A stretch of 64,000 bases of DNA from Hydrogenophilales bacterium 16-64-40 (GCA_002256995.1 NCGX01000010.1:62001-126000), one strand, 5' to 3'; shown: positions 8,450 through 17,168, counted from the first letter of the stretch. A program made the numbers and translations. The notes: generated by a model from the sequence alone, not told the origin.

Positions 8450-9172
8450 CTATTGGTGTGCGGCAGCAGGGGGCAGCCTCGTCATTTCGGTTTCGATCCA
8501 GGCTTCCACCGCGCGGGTGAGTTCGACCGCGCTCTTGCCAGTGGAGTCGATCGCCGGGCCGATACGCACGGTGACGGTGCCGGGGTGTTTGATGAAGGCG
8601 TTCTTCGGCCACACCTCGCCGGCATTGTGCGCAATCGGCACGATGGGCGCGCCGGTGTCCGCCGCCAGCCAGCCGCCGCCGATGCCGTAGCGGCCTTTTT
8701 CGCCCGGGGCGACGCGCGTGCCTTCGGGGAACACCAGCACCCAGAATCCCAGCGCCAGCTTCTCCTTGCCCTGCGCGACGATCTGCTTCAACGCCTCGCG
8801 CCCGGCGCCACGGTCGATGGCGATGGGCGAGAGCATGCGGAATGCCCAGCCGAAAAACGGCACTCTCAGCAGTTCCTGCTTGATCACCGGCGAGACCGGC
8901 GGGAACAGGCAGAGGAAGGCCACCGTTTCCCACGCCGACTGATGCTTGGCAAGGATGATGGCCGGCTGCGCCGGCAGGTTTTCGCGCCCCTCCACCACGT
9001 AGCGGATGCCGAGCACCCAGCGTGCCAGCCAGATCACGATATGGTTGTAGCCGGTGATCAGCCGGTAGCGCGCATGCGCCGAAAACGGAAAGCTGAGCAG
9101 CGCGACCACGCTGAACAGAATCGTCAGCGCGGTCTGCAGGACCGCAAAAATCAACGAGCGGATCAGGCTCAT
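8450..9172 (-). CDS. plsC: 1-acyl-sn-glycerol-3-phosphate acyltransferase
   Basis: A 240-residue membrane acyltransferase that makes phosphatidic acid. An N-terminal membrane segment (SLIRSLIFAVLQTALTILF) precedes the PlsC domain with the HQSAWE catalytic box (H-x4-E variant of H-x4-D, common in this order of proteobacteria), the substrate motif FPEGTR, and GAPIVPIAHN. The start ATG overlaps the gmhB stop by 4 bp. The longer open frame upstream is gmhB read out of frame. Confidence 0.93.
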   Translation of the reverse strand: MSLIRSLIFAVLQTALTILFSVVALLSFPFSAHARYRLITGYNHIVIWLARWVLGIRYVVEGRENLPAQPAIILAKHQSAWETVAFLCLFPPVSPVIKQELLRVPFFGWAFRMLSPIAIDRGAGREALKQIVAQGKEKLALGFWVLVFPEGTRVAPGEKGRYGIGGGWLAADTGAPIVPIAHNAGEVWPKNAFIKHPGTVTVRIGPAIDSTGKSAVELTRAVEAWIETEMTRLPPAAAHQ

Positions 9173-9711
9173 GCTGCAGTAGATAGCAGGTATTCGACGG
9201 CCGCCATCAAATCCTCGAACACCGGCGTGCCTTCGGGCAGGCCGCCCGCCACCAGGGTCTTCCTGCCCTTGCCGGTTTTCACCAGCAGCGGGCGGGCGCC
9301 CACGCTGGCCGCCGCCAGCAGGTCGCGCAGCGAATCGCCGACGGCGGGCACGTCGTGCAGGTCGCGGCCATAACGCGTGGCGATCTCCTCGAACAGCCCC
9401 GGCTTGGGCTTGCGGCAGCTGCACTCCATTTCGGCCGAATGCGGGCAATAGAACACCGCCTCGATGCGCCCGCCCGCCTGCCCCACCGCCTTGTGCATTT
9501 TGGCGTGGATGGCGTTGAGCGTCGCCATCTCGAACAGCCCGCGCGCCAGCCCGGACTGGTTGGTCGCCACCACCACGCGCCAGCCCTCGCGCGACAGGCG
9601 CGCGATCGCTTCCAGGCTGCCGGGAATGGGTTTCCATTCGTCCGGGCTCTTGATGAACTGGTCGGAGTCGAAATTGATGACGCCGTCGCGGTCGAGGATG
9701 ATGAGCTTCAT
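9169..9711 (-). CDS. gmhB: D-glycero-beta-D-manno-heptose-1,7-bisphosphate 7-phosphatase
   Basis: A 180-residue HAD-family phosphatase of ADP-heptose (LPS inner core) synthesis. The catalytic motif DRDG is at residues 7-10, motif II appears in VVVATNQSG, and the zinc-binding stretch is YCPHSAEMECSCRKPKPG, which identifies GmhB rather than a generic HAD. VGDSLRDL is the acidic motif IV. The gene lies between glyS and plsC, 10 bp after glyS, the usual betaproteobacterial order. The ATG at 9711 is chosen because MKLIILDRDG is the family start. Confidence 0.94.
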   Translation of the reverse strand: MKLIILDRDGVINFDSDQFIKSPDEWKPIPGSLEAIARLSREGWRVVVATNQSGLARGLFEMATLNAIHAKMHKAVGQAGGRIEAVFYCPHSAEMECSCRKPKPGLFEEIATRYGRDLHDVPAVGDSLRDLLAAASVGARPLLVKTGKGRKTLVAGGLPEGTPVFEDLMAAVEYLLSTAA

Positions 9712-9721
9712 GCGCGAAAGT

Positions 9722-11845
9722 TTACGCCGCCAGCCGCGACAAGTCCGCAACCCGGTTCATGGTCTGGTGCAGTTGGTTCAGCAGCGCCAGCCGGTTGGCC
9801 TTGAGGGCGGGATCGTCGGCGTTGACCATCACCTGGTCGAAGAAGGCGTCGACCGGAGCTTTGAGCGCCGCCAGCGCCTGCAGCGAGGCGGTGTAATCGC
9901 CCGCGGCAAACGCGGCGTCGGCGCGCGGCGCGATCCCGGAAAGCGCGGCAAACAGCGCTTTTTCCTCCACTTCGACAAAGCGCGCTGGGTCGGCCGCGCC
10001 GCCCACTTCTCCTTCGGCTTTTTTCAGAATATTGCCGACGCGCTTGTTTGCCGCAGCCAGGCTCGGCGACTCCGGCAGCGAGGCGAACTCCTGCACCGCA
10101 CGCAGCCGCTTGGCAACATCGTGCAGCGGCGGCAGATTCGAGAACACGGCCGCTACGGCCTCGGCGCCGAACACGGGTGTCAGCTGATTGGCATTGCGTT
10201 CGTAGATGAAAAGCTTGAGTTCCTCGGCCACGTTCCCGCCCAGCATACCCGCCGGAAAAACCGACAGACTGAAGGCAATCAGATCATCGAGATCCAGCCG
10301 CAACGCTGCCTCGTCCAGGGCAGACTTGAGTCCCAGCAACTGGAAGGACTTGATAACGGAAAGCGCATGGCGACGCAGCGCAAACGGATCCTTGTCGCCC
10401 GTCGGCCTGAGCCCGATTCCCCAGATGCCCACCAGCGTTTCCATCCTGTCGGCAATCTGCAGCACTTCGCTGATGAGGTTGGAGACGTCTTCGGTCTCCT
10501 CGCGGCGCACCAGATACTGGTCCGCAATCGCCTGGGCGACCTGCTCGTCCTCGCCATTATGGCGCGCGTAATAGCCGCCCATGATGCCCTGCAGTTCGGG
10601 AAACTCACCCACCATGTCGGTCAGCAAATCGGCTTTTGCGAGTTCCGCGGCGCGATCCGCCAGGCCGACACCCGCGCCGACCTTTTCAGCCACCCAGCGG
10701 GCGATGGCGCGGACGCGTTCGACCCGATCGCCCTGGCTGCCCAGCTTGTTGTGGTACACCACCTTGGACAGACCCGGCACGCGCGAACCCAGCGTCTTCT
10801 TGCGGTCCTGGTCGAAAAAGAACTTGGCGTCGGCCAGACGCGGGCGGACCACGCGCTCATTACCGCCGATCACGGCAGACGCGTCGGCGGGCGAGATGTT
10901 CGAGACGATGAGAAAGCGATTGGTCAGCTTGCCAGCCGCATCCAGCAGCGGAAAGTACTTCTGGTTCGCCTTCATGGTGAGAATCAGGCATTCCTGCGGC
11001 ACCTCGAGGAAGGCTTGCTCGAACTGGCCGACCAGCACATTGGGGCGCTCGACCAGCGCGGTGACCTCATCCAGCAGGGCGTCGTCCTCGATCGGTTTCA
11101 AGCCTGACGGCGCAGCGGCCGCCTGCAACTGGCGGACGATTTCGGCACGCCGTTCCGCAAAGCTCGCGGTCACCGCGCCTTCGTCTTTCAATTGCGCGGC
11201 GTAGCTGTCCGCGCTTTGAATCACCACCGGGCTGACGCGCGCCTCGAAGCGATGGCCCTGCGTGTCACGCCCGGCCTGCAAACCCAGCACGGAAACCGGC
11301 ACGATGTCGGCGCCGTGCAGCGCGACCACGCCATGCACCGGACGCACGAAGTTGACGCTGCTCCAGCCATCGGCCAGCTGGTACTGCATCACCTTCGGGA
11401 TCGGCAGCTTCGCCATCGCGGTTTCGAGCGCATGCTGCAGGCCGTCGGCGAGCGTCGTTCCCGGCGCGATGCTGTCATGGAACAGCGCTTCATTCTTGCC
11501 GTCCGCCGCGCGGCGCAACTGGCCGACCACGGATGCATCGGCGCCCAGCGCAGCCAGGCGCTTCAGCAGCGCAGGCGTGGCCTTGCCGTCCGCGTCGAGA
11601 CCCACGGCAACCGGCATCAGCTTGGTCGACACCGGCTTGTCGGCGGCGCGCGCCAGCACGCTTTGGACATGCACGCCGAGGCGGCGCGGCGAAGCGAACC
11701 CGGTGACCGTGGCATTTGAATCGGCCAGTCCCTGCGCAACCAGGCTCTCGGCCAGCGCAGCGGCGAAGGCCTCGCCCAGCTTCTTCAGCGCCTTGGGCGG
11801 CAGTTCCTCGACGAACAATTCAATGAGCAGATTGGCGGCGGTCAT
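9722..11845 (-). CDS. glyS: Glycyl-tRNA synthetase beta subunit
   Basis: A 707-residue beta subunit of the heterotetrameric glycyl-tRNA synthetase. It starts with the standard [19 protein letters not shown], contains the [19 protein letters not shown]-like region and the HD-like domain around [21 protein letters not shown], and ends in the anticodon-binding region ([20 protein letters not shown]). The start overlaps glyQ by 4 bp. A 547-residue open frame on the opposite strand is a high-GC shadow. Confidence 0.98.
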   Translation of the reverse strand: MTAANLLIELFVEELPPKALKKLGEAFAAALAESLVAQGLADSNATVTGFASPRRLGVHVQSVLARAADKPVSTKLMPVAVGLDADGKATPALLKRLAALGADASVVGQLRRAADGKNEALFHDSIAPGTTLADGLQHALETAMAKLPIPKVMQYQLADGWSSVNFVRPVHGVVALHGADIVPVSVLGLQAGRDTQGHRFEARVSPVVIQSADSYAAQLKDEGAVTASFAERRAEIVRQLQAAAAPSGLKPIEDDALLDEVTALVERPNVLVGQFEQAFLEVPQECLILTMKANQKYFPLLDAAGKLTNRFLIVSNISPADASAVIGGNERVVRPRLADAKFFFDQDRKKTLGSRVPGLSKVVYHNKLGSQGDRVERVRAIARWVAEKVGAGVGLADRAAELAKADLLTDMVGEFPELQGIMGGYYARHNGEDEQVAQAIADQYLVRREETEDVSNLISEVLQIADRMETLVGIWGIGLRPTGDKDPFALRRHALSVIKSFQLLGLKSALDEAALRLDLDDLIAFSLSVFPAGMLGGNVAEELKLFIYERNANQLTPVFGAEAVAAVFSNLPPLHDVAKRLRAVQEFASLPESPSLAAANKRVGNILKKAEGEVGGAADPARFVEVEEKALFAALSGIAPRADAAFAAGDYTASLQALAALKAPVDAFFDQVMVNADDPALKANRLALLNQLHQTMNRVADLSRLAA

Positions 11846-12765
11846 GCTGCGGCCTTCTTTTCGATCTGTGCCAGCACTTCGTCTGCCCAGGCCTTGGGCG
11901 CCATCGGGAAACCCAGCCGCGCCCGGCTGTCGAGATAGCTCTTCGCCACCGCGCGCGCCAGGTTGCGAATGCGGCCGATATACGCCGCGCGCTCGGTCAC
12001 CGAAATCGCGCCGCGCGCGTCGAGCAGGTTGAAGGTGTGGGCAGCTTTCAGCACCTGTTCATACGCCGGCAGCGCAAGCTGCGCCGCCACCAGCTCCTGC
12101 GCCGTCTGCTCATGCGCGGAAAAGGCGGCGAGCAGGAACTCGACGTCGCTGTGCTCGAAGTTGTAGGTCGACTGCTCGACCTCGTTCTGGTGATAGACGT
12201 CGCGGTAAGTGAGTCCCTCGGTCCAGACCAGGTCGTACACGCTCTCGACGCCCTGCAGGTACATCGCCAGGCGCTCCAGGCCGTAGGTGATCTCGCCGGT
12301 GATCGGCTTCACATCGATGCCGCCGACCTGCTGGAAGTACGTGAACTGGGTGACTTCCATCCCGTTCAGCCACACCTCCCAGCCCAGCCCCCAGGCGCCG
12401 AGCGTGGGGTTTTCCCAGTCGTCCTCGACGAAGCGCACGTCGTTCTTCTTCAGATCGAAGCCCAGCGCTTCAAGCGAGCCGAGATACAGCTCCAGGATGT
12501 CCGCCGGCGCCGGTTTCAGCACCACCTGGAACTGGTAGTAGTGCTGCAGCCGGTTGGGGTTGTCGCCGTAGCGGCCGTCCTTGGGCCGGCGGCTCGGCTG
12601 CACGTAGGCCGCCTTCCACGGCTCCGGCCCGAGCGCACGCAGAAAGGTCGCGGTGTGCGACGTGCCCGCGCCGACCTCCATGTCGTAGGGCTGCAACAGC
12701 GCGCAGCCGCGCTCGGCCCAGTAGCGTTGCAGGGTGAGGATGGTGTCCTGAAAGGTGGGTTTCAC
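11842..12765 (-). CDS. glyQ: Glycyl-tRNA synthetase alpha subunit
   Basis: A 307-residue class II synthetase subunit that activates glycine and joins it to tRNA-Gly together with GlyS. The highly conserved N-terminus ([20 protein letters not shown]) and the stretches [20 protein letters not shown] and [12 protein letters not shown] are present. It heads the minus-strand run that continues through glyS, gmhB, plsC and ygjP. Confidence 0.98.
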   Translation of the reverse strand: MKPTFQDTILTLQRYWAERGCALLQPYDMEVGAGTSHTATFLRALGPEPWKAAYVQPSRRPKDGRYGDNPNRLQHYYQFQVVLKPAPADILELYLGSLEALGFDLKKNDVRFVEDDWENPTLGAWGLGWEVWLNGMEVTQFTYFQQVGGIDVKPITGEITYGLERLAMYLQGVESVYDLVWTEGLTYRDVYHQNEVEQSTYNFEHSDVEFLLAAFSAHEQTAQELVAAQLALPAYEQVLKAAHTFNLLDARGAISVTERAAYIGRIRNLARAVAKSYLDSRARLGFPMAPKAWADEVLAQIEKKAAA

Positions 12766-12883
12766 GGCGGATCAGCGGCTTTTCGGGAAAGGCGCATTTT
12801 AGCGTGGTTGGCTGGGGTTTCGCTGTTCACGGTAGCGGGAACGCGGCGGGACTGCCGACCGTCGGCCAGGGACAGTCCAATGC

Positions 12884-12910
12884 GTTGGGCATGGCAGCCC
12901 AACCTACGGC
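12884..12910. repeat. Family-B palindromic repeat, copy 1
   Basis: GTTGGGC-atggca-GCCCAAC followed by CTACGGC. The two arms are perfect inverse complements. Nearly identical to copies at 13017 and 42186. Confidence 0.75.
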
Positions 12911-12930
12911 CAGCCGCCTCGCCCACTTTT

Positions 12931-13005
12931 GTGGGAGGGCCGCCCCCGGCCCGATGCCGTAGAGATTGCGACGGCGCGAAAATCGCGGCGGGGCGCCCCT
13001 CCCAC
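12931..13005. repeat. REP-like element, family A
   Basis: GTGGGAGGGCCGCCCCCGG ... GGGCGCCCCTCCCAC: same layout as the copy at 13969 but with GTGGG in place of GTAGG at both ends, so the two arms have changed together. Confidence 0.75.
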
Positions 13006-13016
13006 ACGTCCAATGC

Positions 13017-13043
13017 GTTGGGCTAGGCAGCCCAACCTACGGC
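13017..13043. repeat. Family-B palindromic repeat, copy 2
   Basis: GTTGGGCtaggcaGCCCAACCTACGGC; same sequence and flanks (CAATGC before, CAGC after) as copy 1, 133 bp away. Confidence 0.75.
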
Positions 13044-13145
13044 CAGCTATTATGCAGATGGAAGCACAAGGTGAAGTGCAAGGATGCTGGCCCGATATTT
13101 TCGTTTCCAGCCCTGTCTCAATGATTTCGTTCAAGGGACACAGAC

Positions 13146-13436
13146 ATGAATACACTTGAAACGCTACGCACCCACAAGGCCGAGATCGAGCATCTGGCAA
13201 GTCTCCACGGTGCCCGGAATATTCGCGTATTCGGCTCAGTCGCCAGAGCCGAGGACACATCGGATAGCGATATCGACTTCCTGATCGATATGGAAGAGTC
13301 CCGTAGCCTTCTGGACCTGGTCGGCTTCCAGCAAGACCTGGAAGCCATGCTCAATCGGCCGGCAGATGTCCTGACAGAAAGGGGCATCAACCCCTACCTG
13401 CGTGAACGCATACTCGACGAGGCTGTCACGCTGTGA
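13146..13436 (+). CDS. MntA-like nucleotidyltransferase antitoxin (module 1)
   Basis: A 96-residue minimal nucleotidyltransferase (MNT). The signature GS-x10-DxD is exact (FGSVARAEDTSDSDIDFLID). MntA proteins of type VII toxin-antitoxin systems AMPylate and silence a HEPN partner. The partner gene begins at 13433 with a 4-bp GTGA overlap but carries a frameshift. The C-terminal half (NRPADVLTERGINPYLRERIL) is typical. DNA from this gene is found again in scars at 14199-14302 and 17502-17540. Confidence 0.9.
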   Translation: MNTLETLRTHKAEIEHLASLHGARNIRVFGSVARAEDTSDSDIDFLIDMEESRSLLDLVGFQQDLEAMLNRPADVLTERGINPYLRERILDEAVTL

Positions 13437-13803
13437 AAAAAGACCCGGCTGTTTACATCCGGCATATCCATGACTGCATCCTCCGCATCGAAGCCATGTA
13501 CAAGAAGGCCGCGCCGCTTTTTTCAACGACCACAAGACCCAGGATGCCGTCATACGCAATCTTGAAGTCATCGGACAAGCGGTTAAAGACTTGGGAACCG
13601 AGCGTTTAAGCGCCGAGCAGCCAGCCATTCCCTGGACGCAAATCGCAGGCGCCAGAAACGTCCTGGCTCACCAATATCTTGGTGTCGACCTCAATCTGGT
13701 CTGGAATATCGTCGAAAAAAACCTGCCCGCCTTGAAGGCGGCCATACACGAAACGGCTGCCCACCTGGCCATCCGGCTCTCAGGACACAACGACCAACAA
13801 TGA
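13433..13803 (+). pseudogene. HepT-like HEPN toxin (DUF86), frameshifted (module 1)
   Basis: Reading starts at GTG 13433 (KKDPAVYIRHIHDCILRIEAM) and runs to a stop near 13605 with nonsense sequence after the run of six T at 13518-13523. In the frame entered after that run the normal DUF86 sequence continues: FNDHKTQDAVIRNLEVIGQA, then the active-site RNVLAH (R-x4-H) and NLVWNIVEKNLPAL, ending at 13803. One extra T would restore a single frame reading PLFFND. A related fragment at about 17146 encodes FFDHKTQ, supporting a 1-base loss here. The toxin is probably dead, unless slippage on the T run restores it. Confidence 0.8.
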
Positions 13804-13861
13804 ATCCACCCATGGTTTTTCGGGAAGTCCGCTCATAAAATACCCTGGACAGCACGCCCAG

Positions 13862-13930
13862 GTTGGGCCAAATGAAGTAAAGCCCAACACGCCTCAGCAT
13901 GACCCATTCGCGACAAGCACGCCCAACACA
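13862..13930. repeat. Family-D palindromic repeat, copy 1
   Basis: GTTGGGC-caaatgaagtaaa-GCCCAAC, followed by a conserved tail (acgcctcagcatgacccattc). Copies with the same tail are at 17040 and 42110. Confidence 0.65.
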
Positions 13931-13968
13931 GAAGACTTAACCGCCGCCAATCTCGGATGTCTCCCCGT

Positions 13969-14044
13969 GTAGGAGGCCCGCCCTCGGGCCGATGCCGTGG
14001 AGCATGCATCGGCGCGAAATTCGCGGCGAGGGCGCCGCTCCTAC
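13969..14044. repeat. REP-like element, family A
   Basis: Starts GTAGGAGGCCCGCCCTCGGG and ends GGCGAGGGCGCCGCTCCTAC. The right half and the following ~155 bp are repeated at 16111-16298. Confidence 0.8.
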
Positions 14045-14123
14045 AGAGATAGGCGAAATATCGTGAAGCCCAACATTCCCGCTGTGGCTTTGCTACCCAG
14101 CCAACTCAACCCATAATCCGTTC

Positions 14124-14302
14124 ATGGACACGCACGCCCAATCCGATCGGCATCACCTCATCAGGCAAGCCCTGACCGAACACGGTGGCGTGCGCCTGAC
14201 ATGGAAGAATCCCGCAGCCTTCTCGATTTGATCGGCTTCATGCAAGATCTGGAAGCCATGTTTAATCGACCGACAGTGTCCTGACTGAAAGAGGCATCAA
14301 CC
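14124..14302 (+). pseudogene. Chimeric remnant of two MNT genes
   Basis: Bases 14124-14198 copy the start of the module 3 MNT gene (16225 onward: MDTHAQSDRHHLIRQALTEHGGVRL). At about 14199 the sequence switches to a copy of 13288-13392, the middle of the module 1 MNT gene (MEESRSLLDLIGFMQDLEAM), then decays. The catalytic GS-x10-DxD segment is missing. The junction looks like an illegitimate recombination or deletion between two related modules. About 110 bp upstream (14013-14123) is also duplicated at 16113-16224. Confidence 0.75.
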
Positions 14303-14459
14303 CTTGCCCAACATGCTGCTACGTACCCATGCACAGACTCATTGCAGAATCCATGTCCATGGGCGTATTTAACCCCTTGGCAAGGCAATCAAACCGGGGC
14401 ATGCATCCCAATGGACTACCATCAGCAACTCGAAATGATTTAATTCAAGAAAAGTTGAC

Positions 14460-14750
14460 ATGCGCCCTTCTCTAGCCCTGCAAGCCCATCGTGACGCAAT
14501 ACGTGAAATCGCGCTGCGGCATCATGTCGAACAAGTCCGGGTTTTTGGGTCGGTGCTCCATGGCGAAGACACCGACAAAAGCGATCTTGATCTCCTGGTC
14601 GAACCCACCGCAGAAACCACACTTATGGATATCGGCGCCATTCGGTATGAACTGCGCCAACTGCTGGGCGTCCCCGTTGACGTGTTAACCCCCAAAGCCT
14701 TGCCGGACAATTTCCGTGAACAAATACTCGCCGAGGCAGTGCTGATATGA
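14460..14750 (+). CDS. MntA-like nucleotidyltransferase antitoxin (module 2)
   Basis: A 96-residue MNT protein with an exact GS-x10-DxD motif (FGSVLHGEDTDKSDLDLLVE). The second half (LRQLLGVPVDVLTPKALPDNF) is the usual MNT C-terminus. It overlaps the HEPN gene by 4 bp (ATGA), the standard antitoxin-toxin coupling. AAGAAAAG about 5 bases upstream is the likely ribosome site. It differs clearly from module 1, so it is not a recent duplicate. Confidence 0.9.
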   Translation: MRPSLALQAHRDAIREIALRHHVEQVRVFGSVLHGEDTDKSDLDLLVEPTAETTLMDIGAIRYELRQLLGVPVDVLTPKALPDNFREQILAEAVLI

Positions 14751-15121
14751 GCAAGGCAGGCAAGCAGCGTGTGCCGGATTATTTGGGGCATATCCTGGAA
14801 GCCATTCGGCGCATTCGTCACTATGTCGCGGACATGACGGAAGTTCAATTTCTTGACGATGAGAAAACCCAGGACGCCGTCATCCGGAATTTCGAGATCA
14901 TCGGCGAGGCTTGCCGGAACATTGATTCATATCATCCCGATTTTGCACAACAGCACCCCGAGGTGCCTTGGGGATTTGCCTACGAAATGCGCAATGCACT
15001 GGCGCATGGCTATTTCAAGGTAGACCTGGAAATAGTCTGGAAGACCATTCACAACGACCTGCCGGATCTGGCCCATCAGATTGAAACTTTGCTGAGCACG
15101 CACAGATTGAGCTCAATCTAA
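14747..15121 (+). CDS. HepT-like HEPN ribonuclease toxin, DUF86 (module 2)
   Basis: A 124-residue HEPN-domain protein of the DUF86 group. The conserved QDAVIRNFEIIGEACRNI precedes the catalytic R-x4-H motif (MRNALAHGYF), and LEIVWKTIHNDLP closes the fold. HEPN toxins of this type cleave RNA and are neutralised by AMPylation by the cognate MNT protein. The gene is full length and looks intact, so module 2 is likely functional. Its 3' end is copied into the scar at 17597-17678. Confidence 0.9.
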   Translation: MSKAGKQRVPDYLGHILEAIRRIRHYVADMTEVQFLDDEKTQDAVIRNFEIIGEACRNIDSYHPDFAQQHPEVPWGFAYEMRNALAHGYFKVDLEIVWKTIHNDLPDLAHQIETLLSTHRLSSI

Positions 15122-15154
15122 TCAAGCCCAACACACGAGACGCGTGGCTCCATT

Positions 15155-15203
15155 CCCACGCTGTGAAAAAAGACCCGGCCGTTTACATCCGTCACATCTC
15201 CCG
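15155..15203 (+). pseudogene. Fragment of the module-1 HEPN start
   Basis: The stretch from CACGCTGTGAAAAAAGACCC to CATCCGTCACATC copies 13427-13470 (end of MNT-1 plus the first ~12 codons of HEPN-1) and then loses similarity. It lies just after intact module 2. Confidence 0.7.
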
Positions 15204-15296
15204 CAAGCGTGCGACAGGGCGAACGAGTCGCTGCGCGAGTTTCACGCCAAGAATCCAGCCTGGAGCTGAGTTGGAACGGTTATTGTGTTCTGAGGA

Positions 15297-15328
15297 TGAT
15301 GCCATATAATCATCGCATCATGGCATCA
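15297..15328 (+). promoter_or_regulatory. vapBC promoter and putative autoregulatory operator
   Basis: Perfect inverted repeat TGATGCCAT (15297-15305) ... ATGGCATCA (15320-15328) with a 14-base spacer. A TATAAT box (15305-15310) lies at the edge of the left arm, with TTGTGT (15283-15288) as a possible -35. A VapB dimer bound here would block RNA polymerase. A GGAGG ribosome site (15335-15339) follows. Confidence 0.65.
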
Positions 15329-15345
15329 ATTTACGGAGGCATGAA

Positions 15346-15603
15346 ATGAGAACAACGCTGGATATCGACGAGGACGTGCTGGTGGCGGCGAAAGAACTCG
15401 CCAAGCGCCAGAATTTGTCGGCCGGGCAAGTGGTGTCTCAGATGCTGCGGAAGGTGCTGACTGGTCAGGCCGGGCAATCCTCGGCCTCAGAAGATGCCGG
15501 TTCGGGGGCTCAAACGATCGCGGGGTTTCGCCCTTTCCCGGCGGGCAAGGCTGTCGTAACGAACGATGCGGTCAATCGCCTGCGGGAAGCTGAAGGCCTG
15601 TAA
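15346..15603 (+). CDS. vapB: VapB-like ribbon-helix-helix antitoxin
   Basis: An 85-residue protein starting MRTTLDIDEDVLVAAKELAK, a ribbon-helix-helix DNA-binding fold, with a C-terminal tail (AGFRPFPAGKAVVTNDAVNRLREAEGL) of the kind that wraps the VapC toxin. Its stop overlaps the toxin start (TAATG at 15601-15605). ATG 15346 is the start: the ATG at 15341 is followed at once by TGA. It probably represses its own promoter through the palindrome at 15297-15328. Confidence 0.9.
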   Translation: MRTTLDIDEDVLVAAKELAKRQNLSAGQVVSQMLRKVLTGQAGQSSASEDAGSGAQTIAGFRPFPAGKAVVTNDAVNRLREAEGL

Positions 15604-16034
15604 TGCGTGCCTTTTTGGATGTCAACATCCTGATCGCGTTGCTTGATGGCAGCCACCTACATCATGGCCGGGTAACCGATTGGCTTTCCAGCCACATTGA
15701 TGAAGGCTGGGCTTCGAGCCCAATCACCCAGAACGGATGCATCCGTATTCTTTCTCAACCGGGTTATCCCAATCCGGTTCCTGCCGCGCAAGTGGCCAAG
15801 CGACTTGCAGAAGCGACGCAGCACCCGTCTCACGCATTCTGGGCCGACTCCATCAGCTTGCTGCATCCCGGGCACCTGATGTGGGAGCGGATTCTGAGTT
15901 CTCGGCATGTAACCGATGCCTATCTGTTGGCACTCGCCGTCCAGCAAGGCGGGCGTTTTGTCACACTGGATCGGGGTATTCCTCTTGATGCCGTCGGCGG
16001 GGCATTGACCGAGCATCTCGCGGTCATCTCATAA
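15603..16034 (+). CDS. vapC: VapC-like PIN-domain ribonuclease toxin
   Basis: A 143-residue PIN-domain protein. The acidic metal-binding residues are visible in FLDVNILIALLD (first Asp at residue 6), in the HVTDAYLLALA segment, and in FVTLDRGI; the ITQNGCIRILS stretch marks the VapC subgroup that pairs with this VapB type. Such toxins cleave tRNA or rRNA. It is full length and intact, directly coupled to vapB. Confidence 0.92.
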   Translation: MRAFLDVNILIALLDGSHLHHGRVTDWLSSHIDEGWASSPITQNGCIRILSQPGYPNPVPAAQVAKRLAEATQHPSHAFWADSISLLHPGHLMWERILSSRHVTDAYLLALAVQQGGRFVTLDRGIPLDAVGGALTEHLAVIS

Positions 16035-16110
16035 GGACCCTTATGAACTACGCCAACTGGCGGGCGTCATCCACAATCCGATGGTAGACCCCATTTCCCC
16101 CATTTCCCGC

Positions 16111-16145
16111 GGGTGCGAAATTTGCGGCGAGGGCGCCGCTCCCAC
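16111..16145. repeat. Half REP-like element, family A
   Basis: Only the right half (GCGGCGAGGGCGCCGCTCCC AC) remains. Together with the following bases up to about 16298 it duplicates 14013-14198. Confidence 0.6.
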
Positions 16146-16224
16146 AGAGATAGGCGGAATGTCGTGAAGCCCAACATTCCCGCTGTAGCTTTGCAAGCCG
16201 GCCAACTCAACCCATAATCCGTTC

Positions 16225-16632
16225 ATGGACACGCGTGCCCAATCCGATCTGCATCACCTCCTCAGGCAAGCCCTGACCGAGCACGGTGGCGTGCGCCTGG
16301 CGATCCTGTTCGGCTCCCGTGCAACCGGGCGCGCCACGCCCCACAGCGATCTTGACCTTGCTGTGCAGGCGTCGGCCCCGCTGACTGCCGCCGACAAAAT
16401 CGCACTGATCGAAAAGCTCGCCCACGCCACCGGCCTGCCGATCGACCTGATCGATCTCCAACACGCTGGCGAACCCTTGCTGGGACAAATTCTGAAGCAC
16501 GGTGTAAGACTGCTGGGCAGCGACGAAGCCTACGCGGCCCTTCTGACACGTCATGTATTTGACGAAGCCGACTTTCTGCCCTATCGCAACCGCATCCTGT
16601 CCGAGCGGAGGCTGGCATGGATCGGCAAGTAA
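16225..16632 (+). CDS. MntA-like nucleotidyltransferase antitoxin (module 3)
   Basis: A 135-residue MNT protein of the longer MntA type. GS-x10-DxD is exact (FGSRATGRATPHSDLDLAVQ). The C-terminal part (LLGSDEAYAALLTRHVFDEADFLPYRNRIL) matches the MntA proteins paired with HepT. It overlaps the HEPN gene by 16 bp. The first 75 bases are duplicated in the scar at 14124-14198. Confidence 0.92.
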   Translation: MDTRAQSDLHHLLRQALTEHGGVRLAILFGSRATGRATPHSDLDLAVQASAPLTAADKIALIEKLAHATGLPIDLIDLQHAGEPLLGQILKHGVRLLGSDEAYAALLTRHVFDEADFLPYRNRILSERRLAWIGK

Positions 16633-17039
16633 TCGAGCAAAAACTTGAATCCCTGAGACGCTGCTTGATGCGGGTCCAGCAGAAAACGCCTGCCACCTTT
16701 GCAGAACTCGAGCACGATCCCGACGCCCAGGATGTGCTCACCCTCAACCTCACGCGTGCGGTTCAGATCAGCGTGGATATCGGAACGCACCTGATCGCAA
16801 ACAGCGATCAACCCGCACCAGACACGATGGGCCAAACATTCGACGTTCTGGCCAACATGGGGCTGATCAGTCCTGACCTCGCGCTGCGCATGAAAAAAGC
16901 AGTCGGCTTTCGCAATATCGCAATCCACAACTACGAAACCATTGACTGGCAGATCACCTTCCATATCGCCACCCGTCACATAGTGGACTTTTCCGCTTTC
17001 GCCGCTGCAATCATCAACCATATGGAAAAGCATGCGTAG
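16617..17039 (+). CDS. HepT-like HEPN ribonuclease toxin (module 3)
   Basis: A 140-residue HEPN toxin of the HepT/DUF86 family. The catalytic stretch MKKAVGFRNIAIHNYETID carries R-x4-H, followed by tyrosine, the residue reported to be AMPylated in this family. MDRQVIEQKLESLRRCL is the typical N-terminal helix. It is intact and coupled to its MNT partner, so module 3 should be functional. Confidence 0.92.
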   Translation: MDRQVIEQKLESLRRCLMRVQQKTPATFAELEHDPDAQDVLTLNLTRAVQISVDIGTHLIANSDQPAPDTMGQTFDVLANMGLISPDLALRMKKAVGFRNIAIHNYETIDWQITFHIATRHIVDFSAFAAAIINHMEKHA

Positions 17040-17100
17040 ATTGGGCTGAATGAAATGAAGCTCAACACACCAGGCGCATAAGCCCATTCCTGGCAAGCGC
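17040..17100. repeat. Family-D palindromic repeat, copy 2
   Basis: ATTGGGCTgaatgaaatgaAGCTCAAC followed by the tail cacaccaggcgcataagcccattcc, shared with copies at 13862 and 42110. Confidence 0.6.
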
Positions 17101-17139
17101 AGTCCAATGCGTCGGCCGGGGACAGCCCTACCTACGGCC

Positions 17140-17168
17140 TCCCTTCTTCGACCACAAGACCCAGGGTG
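17140..17168 (+). pseudogene. Short fragment of a DUF86 HEPN gene
   Basis: CTTCTTCGACCACAAGACCC AGG encodes FFDHKTQ, matching the HEPN-1 region right after its frameshift (13520-13545). Only about 25 bp remain. It shows the family sequence at the frameshift point with two phenylalanines. Confidence 0.5.

Larger units (their letters stand above)
12766..13145. other. 380-bp gene-free gap made largely of dispersed repeats
   Basis: Between glyQ and the first MNT gene. It holds two family-B repeats (12884-12910 and 13017-13043) flanking one family-A element (12931-13005), and the presumed glyQ promoter, which I cannot place. No coding sequence is evident. Confidence 0.7.

Noticed and set aside
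9464-11107. 547-residue open frame opposite glyS
   Set aside because: A shadow of the GC-rich glyS gene; composition and lack of any motif argue against coding.
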